From Schizochytrium sp. TIO01 (Eukaryota > Sar > Bigyra > Thraustochytrida > Thraustochytriidae), in contig SMSO01000014.1 of assembly GCA_004764695.1 (NCBI GenBank), positions 1,749,148-1,813,147 of the forward strand: a DNA stretch of 64,000 nt, written 5' to 3'. Below are positions 1 to 9,052 of this stretch, piece by piece (the stretch's first letter is position 1; each line of letters begins with the position of its first letter). A program made the translations under genes and the position numbers. The notes beneath the pieces are model-generated. The model had not been told where the DNA came from, searched no databases, and saw only the letters and a list, made by a program, of their open reading frames with translations.

Positions 1-3000
1 ACATACCAGGAGGCGGAAGTTTGTCGAGTACCACAGCCATGACATCCTCATCTGCTTCGTCGTCAACCTCAATAACAAAAGTGTTGCGAGTGCTTCGCAT
101 TTCCTCTAACATTGCCTCAGCCTTGTCTACGTCCATGTCACTATCCTCACTTGATGACGATGAAGATGATGAAGACGAGGATGAAGACCAGGACTCCGCA
201 CCCCTACCCTCGTCGTCAGAGTCGCTTAGCAAAGGGACGGGATCATTTACTGCATCCAAGTGTTGGCCTGCCCATGTCCAAGACAGTGAAGAGGATGATG
301 TTGACCCAGAGGATGAAGATGATGACGAGGATGACGAGGAAGACGAATCCGACTCTGAGGAGCTCGAGCGAGTTCCACGAGAAAGAACTGACTGCGGGGG
401 TGCGGTAGATGCTACCGAAGACTCAATTGAAGAGGTTCGAGATCGCGAGCCAGAGTCTAACCCAGAATTGGAACCTTGGGACCAGTCGCTTTGACCATCT
501 TCCCCTCGTGTACGATCGCGAGACTGTTTGCGTCGCCGGGATCGACGTTTCTTTCGAAACGACTTGCTCCCGCGCCGTCCGAGAATGCCACGTCCTTTGC
601 CTGAACGTGTCTTTGCCTTAGGCGAGCTCATGAGCGTGTCAGAACCACGTTGACTTGAACGTCGCTTGACTGTTTTAGTATATTCTTCAGCATCTTCGCT
701 CATATCCCCCATGTCGTCAGCCTCGTCATCACCGCGATAGTCAACCTCACGAGACTGCAAGCTTCCACGTTTAATGAGATTGCGAGCTTCCTTCTCTGCA
801 CGCGCCTGGGCGGTGCGACGTTGGAGTTTAGCAATGAGGCCTTTGCCAGCGCCTGAGCTTCCCGCAGAACGGTCTTTTCGAGATGACTTGGTTCCGAGAG
901 CACTACCTCCACCCCCCTGGTGACGGGAGGTTCCATCTCTATTTTCATCGTAATCGTGCCCAAAGCTAGCAGTTACATTTGATGAAGACCGTGAAGCTTC
1001 TCCATTTCGCTTGGCCCTTGAGAAAGGAGCAAACATATTTTTCGCAGTTTGAGCAAAGCTGGAAGTCTCGAGTTCTTGAGATGCACCTTTTCCAGAAGTA
1101 GAAATGTCCGTAGCACTATCATGGGCTTTTGTTGAGGATGAGTCCGTTGTCGCCTGGCTATGTTTGGGCTCGAGACCATGCTTAATTGCTTCCGCACTCT
1201 TCGCAGCTACAGACTCAAGCGAGTGTAGCAGAGATGCAGGTCCTGTCATTTGGTGTCGAGATGGGCCAGATGCTGTATTCGCAGACTTGCCTTGATAAAG
1301 CCTGGGCGGGGGAGTTTGCGCATGGATATCTGAGATAGGATGTTTATTCCCAGCTCCATTTGCTACAGAGTGACTTTCAGACCCTTTGAGGTTTGTAGAC
1401 ACGGTTGCAATATGAGAATCAGAGTTATACCTGTGTCGAACCCCTCTTTCTTTGACCAAAGGGCTTGCGTTAGAAACGACAGATTGCTTAGAAGTAGATG
1501 GTCGGTTCAGGTCTCGCGTTTTAGCACGTAAGCGTCGCCACACGGAAATTTGTTGGGGTGGGCCTGCGCGGCTTCCTCGATCATTGTGGTCGTCATCTCG
1601 GTCCCCGTCATCAAGATCGACATCTCGCGTCATTTCAACATCATGCGTGCGCCGCCGAAGAATTGCTCCATCTTCACTGTCGCCGTGATCACCATGCTCG
1701 TCACCAACAATTAATTCAGTCCAATTGCGACCATCGGCTGGCTGGTCGCCTGGTACTTCTTGCAACGAAGGAGTGGGAATTGGTGTCGGGACAGGCGTAG
1801 CGACTGGAGTCACAGGTGCTGATGACTCACTTATGTTGAGCCCTATTGATCCATGCTGGCTCGAGTTCTCTTCGCCCCCCATAGTGTTTGCGCCATTTTT
1901 TCGACGAGCAAGTCTTGCGAAAACAGCAACTGGGTTTCGAGTTTTATTCACACTACGAGCTGAACCGCGACGAGATGAATGAGATCGCTTGAAAATATCA
2001 GACCTATCATCTGCATCTCCATCCTCAAAACCGTCTTCATCGAAATCATTGAAGCCAACCGCGCCGCGTTCAGATTCGAGTTGTGTAGACTCTTGCAAAG
2101 AGGGAGTTGTTGCCTCCTCCATAGGGTAATAATGGGAATCGTTCGGTGTTTCTTTGTCCTCAACATCGTTCCCTCGTGTATCATATCGAGACCGGCGCAC
2201 TGGTTCGGAGTCATAACGAACATCATCTGTGTCCATACCACTTTCTCCAGTGCGAAATCCGCCAAGAGGAATGATGACTTTATCCTTCTCTTGTTCAACA
2301 AACCTCCCACTTGCTTTTACATCGCCCGGGTCATCGTCGCCTCCCTGTGAGTCCTTTGAACGGCGAGATAGGCGATGCATTACTTCTCGACCTCGCTGGC
2401 GACGCTTACGCTGTCTCTTGCGTGCTCTGCGTTTTCTTTCTTGCAATAAATACTCTTGTTGCCAACGTCGGCAAGTAGCCCTTGTTGCGCGTTGTATACG
2501 CCGCTTTGCAGTTGCGATTGCACGACGGTAAGCATGGGCATCAGCCACAGCCATCCGGATCATTTTCTCGCGATTTTCTGCTGCCACCATTTCGATACGT
2601 TTCTGAATATCCCATAGCTCGCGATCTTCTTTGTCTTCTACAGCTATGCTACGATGAATACGCAAAACGGCAGGTGGTGGCAACGCTGGTGTATGAACGG
2701 CAGTAGCAGTTGTGATGCCAACCATAAGACTTGATCCAATTTGCACCTGGGAACGCAACCCAAATGCAGCATTCATACCCATGAGCTTAAGTTTCAACAT
2801 AAGCTGCTTATGGAGTTCAATTTCCAAAAATATTAAGTTTTCTGAAACTGATGAAGCATCCACCTCACGACTTTCAGCTTTCGTGGTTACTTTCTGTCGA
2901 GCCCGGCAGATCCGTGCCTCAACAAGGACACCGTGGCCTGTGATTGGTAACAAGGGAGGCACCTCAGTGGTAGATAACATTACCTCTGGAACCCATTTGC

Positions 3001-5503
3001 GTCGACAAAGGCCACATGGCGCAAGACGCATATTCGCGAATGGTGCGGTACCGCGATGATAAGGTGCATGCACAATAGAGCAAGGTAAGACTGGCCTTGC
3101 ATCCCTACGACGCTGCTTCCGAGCTTGCGCTTCTGCATTACTTGTAAGACGGGGTCTGCCTTCGTTATCGTCACTTTCAGGGTACTGTGAAGGATTGTTT
3201 CCGGTAGGACCTCCCTCAGATTCACCAGCTGGGCCAGTACCTGATAAGTTATTCGTTGATCCTCCACCAGACGCGTTAACTCTTGATTGGCTCAACTCAG
3301 GCGACACAGAGGATTGATGTAAGCCTGCAGTAGACTGAGGAGGGCTCACATTTCCGGAACGAGCGTTCTGAGTACCACGCTTTGTTTGAGCAGATTTCCT
3401 GCGGCGTCGGCGATCATCTTGCTTTTGTTTCGCTTTCAACTGCCACTCTTCCAAGTCCAGACGAAGTTGTTCATAATGACTGAAACGCTGTGTTCCAGGA
3501 GGAGGGAACTCCATGACTAGCATTTCGGCGGTACTTGGTACAGATGTCATGGCATCAGCATCATTTGTAATGTCAGTCTGATCGTGCAGTCGAAGCCCAC
3601 TTCTGCTACGCCATGAGGTTTCCCCAAAATTGGAGCGTTGCAACGATGGCTCGGCGCCACGAGCAGCAAGTAAATCTGCAAGGATACCATCCTTGGGCTC
3701 TTGGCGTGAATCTCGTGGTGCGTCATAGTTGTCGTCGTCTGTGTTTCTACGGTCGTGTAATGATAAAACTCGTGTCTGCTGCGCGCGAGACTGCCTCACA
3801 CGGTCTTGAAGAGACTCGGTTGCAGCAGAAACACTCCAAATCGGGCGATCCGACATCACCGATGCAGCGGTTCCAGTTGCCTGCAAGATACACACATCAT
3901 CATGCACAACACAATGCTCTTGATAACCAATAACATATCGGCACCTTAAGATTCGAGCATGAGATCTTATTTCCTCTCGTATTTCTGCCCACCATTCATC
4001 GCGAGTTTCTTGATCAGCTATCTTTGCAGCGAGCCGGCCTAGAAATTTAACTGATCTCGAAGCCACCACGCCTGCGAGGCGTACTCGGACATTGAGTGGT
4101 AACACAGTTGACGTCAAAAGTGTAACCTCTCGCTCAAGACCAGGAAGTTTGCGAATAAATTGTGTTGTTGCGGCACCTGCCCTTGATTCATCATCGTCGC
4201 TTGAGCTGCCGTCCCCTGTGTTTTCAATCTCAAAGTGACGAAACCCGTGAGGACTTGGAATGTCATTCTCATTATTTTGCGCTGTGATGAGGGGGCTGTC
4301 AAATGGTGTGTCTTGAGATATTTCGCCGACCGAGAGGCTTCGTTTGCATTCTAATCGTTTGTGCACCGTCATAACTCGAATACCCTGATGTATAAAAGAC
4401 AATGGTGGAAAATTGAGACGATTCAGTGTCTCAAGTGCACCAATGCCTCCAGGCATGCCACCTGCCTGGGGAAGCAGAGGAATCTGGCCGACTAGTGGTC
4501 TCGCGAGAGGGCCCACGGCTCCAGCAAGGACAACAGCGTCCTCCCGAGACGTGCCCGCAACAGGTTCTACAATGCAAGCTGTACCAGCCCCGCGAGCAAC
4601 CATTCCAGAATCCCCCTCAACATCGAAGGTTTGTTGATATCCAATAACCGCATTGCCACCCAACTCTAGCACTTTCTTGCCAATCTGGCGTCGTAGCTGG
4701 CTGGATAATTTATGAAGTAGTCCTTGTCGAGACTCGTTACTCTTTCGAGCCGTTCGAAAATTATCAATGAGCTCATACTCTGGGTCTGCCTCCACAACCA
4801 GTTCCTCAACAAACCCAAGAACACCCTTAACGCACATAATACTTTGCTCAAGTGCTGATGCTGCAAAGAAGCGCACGCCTGCAGAACTATCTTTCCACGG
4901 GTTCTCATCTCCATAGAACGTAATCTTCACCACGACGTGCAGTTCTCCTCGAATTCCATTCAGCGTATCATAAATCGGAAACCATCCTGCGATTTGGTCA
5001 TCATCATGGCGTTCATATCCTTGCCTTTGTGAAGTTTTCAAACCAATATTTCCGTCTTGAAAGTCCTCTGGGCGGTCTGTATCCAAACCAGTAGAGCCCA
5101 CCGTTTCCAATGGCAGTGATGTGGACCTCTGCAAAGCAGTGCCCTGCTCGACTCCTTGAAGTGCTGCTGTCGCAAGATTATTGCTGCGATCAGAGCTATC
5201 CACAGCCATTTGAAGCAAAGGCCCAAGACCTATAGACACAGTACCAATGAGATCATCGGCACTATAGACATCATGATCAAGCACCCTAAACACGAGGGGT
5301 TCATTCTGCAAATCTGAGTCGTCAGAAACATGGAATCTCGTATCTTGTTTCCAGCACGGGTCTAGAGTTTTACGCGCGATTCGGGTTTGGAAAACGTGGC
5401 TTGCAAATCTGACCTCCACGAAAGCGTCGGTTAAGTTTGATGTGCGGTCCATTACGGGAAGGTCTCGTGCCTCGAGCACACGGATTTTTAGAGTAGACGG
5501 CAT
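1..5503 (-). CDS. C2CD5: C2CD5/CDP138-like C2 domain protein (C-terminus beyond window)
   Basis: Reads open from ATG at 5503 to the window edge, about 1834 codons with no stop that I saw; the C-terminus lies off the left edge. C2CD5 (CDP138) is a Ca2+-binding membrane-trafficking protein, known for insulin-stimulated GLUT4 vesicle fusion in animals. The C2 domain is residues 1-175, with Asp at 19, 26, 76, 78 and 84, which to my recollection are the five Ca2+-site aspartates of the human protein at the same numbers. Conserved C2CD5 blocks follow at about 230-315 (LELGGNAVIGY), 468-545 (ETRDEWWAEIREEI), 806-938 (KLKLMGMNAAFGLR) and at the window edge (FVIEVDD...LPPPGM). Between about 990 and 1800 lies a charged, Ser-rich, apparently disordered insert with poly-Ser runs, much longer than the matching human linker. 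Orthology is well supported; the function in this organism is inferred. Confidence 0.93.
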   Translation of the reverse strand, partial: MPSTLKIRVLEARDLPVMDRTSNLTDAFVEVRFASHVFQTRIARKTLDPCWKQDTRFHVSDDSDLQNEPLVFRVLDHDVYSADDLIGTVSIGLGPLLQMAVDSSDRSNNLATAALQGVEQGTALQRSTSLPLETVGSTGLDTDRPEDFQDGNIGLKTSQRQGYERHDDDQIAGWFPIYDTLNGIRGELHVVVKITFYGDENPWKDSSAGVRFFAASALEQSIMCVKGVLGFVEELVVEADPEYELIDNFRTARKSNESRQGLLHKLSSQLRRQIGKKVLELGGNAVIGYQQTFDVEGDSGMVARGAGTACIVEPVAGTSREDAVVLAGAVGPLARPLVGQIPLLPQAGGMPGGIGALETLNRLNFPPLSFIHQGIRVMTVHKRLECKRSLSVGEISQDTPFDSPLITAQNNENDIPSPHGFRHFEIENTGDGSSSDDDESRAGAATTQFIRKLPGLEREVTLLTSTVLPLNVRVRLAGVVASRSVKFLGRLAAKIADQETRDEWWAEIREEIRSHARILRCRYVIGYQEHCVVHDDVCILQATGTAASVMSDRPIWSVSAATESLQDRVRQSRAQQTRVLSLHDRRNTDDDNYDAPRDSRQEPKDGILADLLAARGAEPSLQRSNFGETSWRSRSGLRLHDQTDITNDADAMTSVPSTAEMLVMEFPPPGTQRFSHYEQLRLDLEEWQLKAKQKQDDRRRRRKSAQTKRGTQNARSGNVSPPQSTAGLHQSSVSPELSQSRVNASGGGSTNNLSGTGPAGESEGGPTGNNPSQYPESDDNEGRPRLTSNAEAQARKQRRRDARPVLPCSIVHAPYHRGTAPFANMRLAPCGLCRRKWVPEVMLSTTEVPPLLPITGHGVLVEARICRARQKVTTKAESREVDASSVSENLIFLEIELHKQLMLKLKLMGMNAAFGLRSQVQIGSSLMVGITTATAVHTPALPPPAVLRIHRSIAVEDKEDRELWDIQKRIEMVAAENREKMIRMAVADAHAYRRAIATAKRRIQRATRATCRRWQQEYLLQERKRRARKRQRKRRQRGREVMHRLSRRSKDSQGGDDDPGDVKASGRFVEQEKDKVIIPLGGFRTGESGMDTDDVRYDSEPVRRSRYDTRGNDVEDKETPNDSHYYPMEEATTPSLQESTQLESERGAVGFNDFDEDGFEDGDADDRSDIFKRSHSSRRGSARSVNKTRNPVAVFARLARRKNGANTMGGEENSSQHGSIGLNISESSAPVTPVATPVPTPIPTPSLQEVPGDQPADGRNWTELIVGDEHGDHGDSEDGAILRRRTHDVEMTRDVDLDDGDRDDDHNDRGSRAGPPQQISVWRRLRAKTRDLNRPSTSKQSVVSNASPLVKERGVRHRYNSDSHIATVSTNLKGSESHSVANGAGNKHPISDIHAQTPPPRLYQGKSANTASGPSRHQMTGPASLLHSLESVAAKSAEAIKHGLEPKHSQATTDSSSTKAHDSATDISTSGKGASQELETSSFAQTAKNMFAPFSRAKRNGEASRSSSNVTASFGHDYDENRDGTSRHQGGGGSALGTKSSRKDRSAGSSGAGKGLIAKLQRRTAQARAEKEARNLIKRGSLQSREVDYRGDDEADDMGDMSEDAEEYTKTVKRRSSQRGSDTLMSSPKAKTRSGKGRGILGRRGSKSFRKKRRSRRRKQSRDRTRGEDGQSDWSQGSNSGLDSGSRSRTSSIESSVASTAPPQSVLSRGTRSSSSESDSSSSSSSSSSSSSGSTSSSSLSWTWAGQHLDAVNDPVPLLSDSDDEGRGAESWSSSSSSSSSSSSSEDSDMDVDKAEAMLEEMRSTRNTFVIEVDDEADEDVMAVVLDKLPPPGM

Positions 5504-6929
5504 CTTGCCTGACGCCAACTCAAATCAACTGCAGCTTACGAAACCTCGACACTAAGTGGTCGAGACCCGCGAGGATAGCCCGCAGGAACCACGACGCAGA
5601 AACGGCATACGTCGCAGAGCGAGACTTGACTTGGTCAGCGCGCAGGCTAAGGATTCCCGCATTGAAAGCTCCAATGACGATCACTTGAAACCTTTTTCCT
5701 ATGACTTCATGTTTAAGTACATAAATGGTACCCAAATATTACCGACTAAAGCAAATAACGTCGAGGTTCACCACTGCGCTGTATGAGCTCGCTCGCGGGC
5801 GAGAAAGCGCTCAAAGTTCGCCCAAGTGAATAGCTAATTCGACGTAATTAGGTCAAAACAGCTTTGGATTGGTTGATTGATATCTTGATGGTCGAATGAT
5901 TGATTTGTCACTCCTCAAAATGTAGTTCATGTGTAGGTGTTCAAGTGAAGACCTAAGTAAATCAAGGTACGTGCATGGAGATTTGATGTTTATATAATTT
6001 TTAATGTTGATGTTGCTTTCTGTACAAATGAAAGGCAGCTCTTAGGATTTCTCTTCGAAGCTACTCAAAGAAGCGGTACCAAGAATGCATCAGTGCTCGA
6101 TAAAGTTTATTACTCTTGTGCACACTGGCCAACAGTCTTTAGGCGTCAACGTTGAGGATACGTTGTCAATTTACACCTTTCGACCAGCTTCATTCGTTTT
6201 TTCACATTTCTATGATTTATTATGATTTAGGCTATTCTTATCATTTATAAGATTTGGTTTTCATTTTTATAAAAAGTTAAAAATCAGAACAAAACATAGG
6301 ATCAAAGGTCCCACGACTAGTTTCTTTTCTACAATGGTAAGAACTTATTCAGACTCGTGGCAATCAATCTGCATCTGCATCAAAGTGTTTCAATGATCTT
6401 CAAGACATCTCTTTCTGCGTTTACTCCACGACTATTTCGATATTGCGATGCCAAAATAAGCTAAAGCTTAGCAGAGCGGGTCTTTCACTTCGCACGCACG
6501 CGTCTAACGGCGAAAGAAAAAAGCTCTTAGTTTCGCTAGTAGTATTCACTAATTAGTGCTTGGGACGAGCTGATTTTGTGAAAGACAGCTTTGAAGCAAG
6601 AGAAACTAATGATCGCCGAAGCACAGGCTCGCTGTCCGCTTGGTAAAGTACCATGAAGAAGGTTTCTTCGAGGAGGCCGGCGAGCTCGCAAGAAGCTCCA
6701 AGCGAATTCCATCAGAAACACAGCGCGGTAGTGCCTATACTGCGATCAGCACGAAGGAAAATTTCATTTGTTCATACTAGCTAGGTACCTAGTAGATATC
6801 TAACTAAATATGATGAAAAGTTTTAACCGTGATGAAAAGAAGAGAATAGAATCATTCTGACGAATCAAATCCAAAACGCGATCGAAACAGCTTCGGGAGG
6901 GGCTCGTTTGCCGAGTGGCGCGTGGCAAA
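5504..6929. other. Intergenic spacer between divergent genes
   Basis: AT-rich spacer of 1.4 kb between the divergently read C2CD5-like gene and the secreted-protein gene, so it should hold both promoters. I see no convincing ORF in it. It contains the 12-base palindrome at 6781-6792, listed separately. Confidence 0.6.
6781..6795. promoter_or_regulatory. CTAGGTACCTAG palindrome, possible regulatory site
   Basis: Perfect 12-base palindrome (6781-6792) followed by TAG, so it also contains TACCTAGTAG, a motif seen at several other noncoding places in the window. It lies about 135 bases upstream of the ATG at 6930. A role as a transcription-factor site is inference only. Confidence 0.3.
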
Positions 6930-8162
6930 ATGCGTTTCGTCAGCGCCGTGGTTGCGTTTTTAGCGGTTGTGGTCGCTGTGGGCGCCCAGGACGACAGCAG
7001 CAGCGATGTTGCCTCGGAGGTGGGCATCGACGCGGGTGCAGTTCGAGTGAATCTTATGGCAGAATGCGCTGCCGCAGAGGCAAATGGCACGGAGATGAGT
7101 CCAGAATGCGCCAGTCTTGCGGATATGAACGACCCTGAAATGTCTATCATGGATGCTAATGATGTTGAAAGGTGCTTTTACAACGGAGAGAGCTTCTCCT
7201 CGTGTCTTGGAGGAAATCCCTTACGAGGATATTACCGGCAACCTTACAGTGGTTAAGCCTCTGAACGGAAGCGAGACGCCCGGGAATGCTGTTGCAGTAC
7301 AGCTTAATGTGAACACAAACTGCGAGAATGTAACTCGATTTCAAGAAAAATACAACGAATCTAACATTTGCATTTCTCTTGATGACTCAGACTTTGCGTG
7401 CTGGCCCATTTTTGGTCTCTCTCGATTTCCATTGTACACGAACTTGACCGAAGGTCCTCATCGCCTGGTAGCCAAGCTTATTGATCCTATTACTGGGGAG
7501 GAATTGATTGACGAAAGTGTCGTTGAATCTACTTTCTTCATGGTGCCAGCAAACGAGACTGATAACACAGCTCAAAAGAAAAGTCGTCATGAGGAAGATG
7601 ACGAATTTGATGATGACTTCGAAGATGACGAAGACGAGGAAGAGGCCGAGCCTGAAACTGAGACCATATCTATACCTCAGGTTGGTATTGAGTTCCCACC
7701 TGAACAGCATGCGGTGCCTGGTACTTTCGAAGTTCGCCTGCATATACTTACGGCGGCAAATCTCACCCAATTCAAGCGACTTTTTACAAACTCTTTCATC
7801 TGTTTGTCTCTTGACGCTGCTTCACATCAGGTATGCTGGCCTATTTTTGAGGAGAACTATTATCCCAAATTTTTCAATCTCAAGCCTGGACAGCATACAT
7901 TGGTGGCACACCTTTCTCATCCCAACACTTTGGAGATTATCCCGGGCACTGCTATGGAGATCCGGTCATTCTGGGTCTCTGAAAGGCATCAAGGTATGAT
8001 TCCCATGACATTGCGCGATCCATCAGATAGTTCGAATGCATTCTCAAACGAATTGAAGCTGCAAGCGGAAGCTCTGCGCCAGATGGCCGCTAAGCAGAAT
8101 GAGCCCGTTGAGGCTGTGCAGGAAGTAGTGTCGAATTCACAGCAAACCCCACCCTCCCAACA

Positions 8163-8238
<76 letters not shown>

Positions 8239-8505
8239 CCGCAGCAACTGCAGACGCAACAGAAACAGCAGGAACAGCAGGAACAGAAGCCGGGAAAGCT
8301 TCATGTATCACTGCAGATTAACGTGGATGGTTCTCGCCATGTCCTTATAGCCCACGAAGGCGAAGATACAATTGCTAAGGCCGGCTATTTCTGCGTAGCA
8401 AACAACATTATTGGACAGAACTGTGTTTCCTCTATTTCGCGCTTACTGGACATTGAGTGGCAGAAGCTACGCGACATCCCGCACATTGAGTTATACACCG
8501 CTTAA
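6930..8505 (+). CDS. Secreted two-repeat polyglutamine protein, unrecognised (frame break at about 7170)
   Basis: I do not recognise the family. ATG at 6930 starts a signal peptide (MRFVSAVVAFLAVVVAVGA), followed by a Cys-containing segment. This frame closes at 7256, while the rest is read in the next frame to 8505. A 49-base intron at 7164-7212 would join them in frame; a sequencing indel is the alternative. The second part has two copies of a domain of about 90 residues, the first with ICISLDD...CWPIF and the second with ICLSLDA...VCWPIF, each ending in G-x-H-x-LVA and FxV. They are probably beta-sandwich units. An Asp/Glu run separates them. A 27-residue Gln tract comes next (CAG then CAA codons), and a C-terminal module with GED and FC-x-x-N motifs (EGEDTIAKAGYFCVANN). 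Several N-x-S/T sites fit secretion. Confidence 0.75.
7164..7212 (+). other. Candidate 49-base intron
   Basis: Removing 7164-7212 (GT...AG, with a pyrimidine-rich stretch before TTGGAG) joins the signal-peptide frame to the repeat-domain frame as ...DAND|EIPYED. The donor GTTGAA is weak and the intron is very short, so an assembly error or another splice pair is possible. Confidence 0.35.
8161..8238 (+). repeat. CAG/CAA trinucleotide repeat (polyGln)
   Basis: Eight CAG codons (8161-8184) followed by eighteen CAA codons (8185-8238), in frame within the secreted-protein gene and encoding its polyglutamine tract. The block switch from one codon to the other points to slippage expansion of two separate units. 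Confidence 0.95.
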
Positions 8506-9052
8506 AATCAGTTCTTTAAAGGAAATAACAAAATAATTTCTTTTCATCGCTGGCAAGATACTCAGGCATCAAGTAGGCTGCATCCTGTTCTTCAGTAAAC
8601 TCATCCACCCATTTGACTTGACGCCTTCAATCCTTTTTCTAGAAGCTTGACCTCCTCAGGAGAAAAGTAAAAACGGTGTTGCTTCGTTTATTTATACGAG
8701 TCCGCTTTAATATAACGGCACAACTTATGGGACATAGAGGTAAGATTTGAAATGAAGGTTACACTGTCAATTACTTGAACGACAAATCAAAAAAGATAAA
8801 GAGAGATTAATTTTAATTTTTATATGTAAGACCTTACTGAATTAGATCGTCACACGATACCCCATCCAGACTTCGAAATCCTCAAGTGAGATGAGCTAGG
8901 ATAACTTCTGGAGAGTGAACTGTCAGAACATATCCAGCTCTTGCGAAAAGATGGGAACGTGAGATTTTTCTGGAGCAGATCACCTAGTTGCTGTTTTTGT
9001 GTATTCGAATTGGTGCCGCATTGCTCAGTTACAAGCTGCCACATCCAGTTAC
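8506..9052. other. Intergenic spacer between convergent genes
   Basis: A 547-base AT-rich spacer holding the 3' ends of the secreted-protein gene and of the MT-A70 gene. No ORF worth calling was seen. Confidence 0.6.

Noticed and set aside
21-494. Acidic and Ser-rich frames on the + strand at the left edge
   Set aside because: They are antisense to the poly-Ser and acidic tail of the C2CD5-like gene, which has the conserved block in frame.
8090-8311. Poly-Val/Ala frame on the minus strand
   Set aside because: Antisense of the CAG/CAA repeat.
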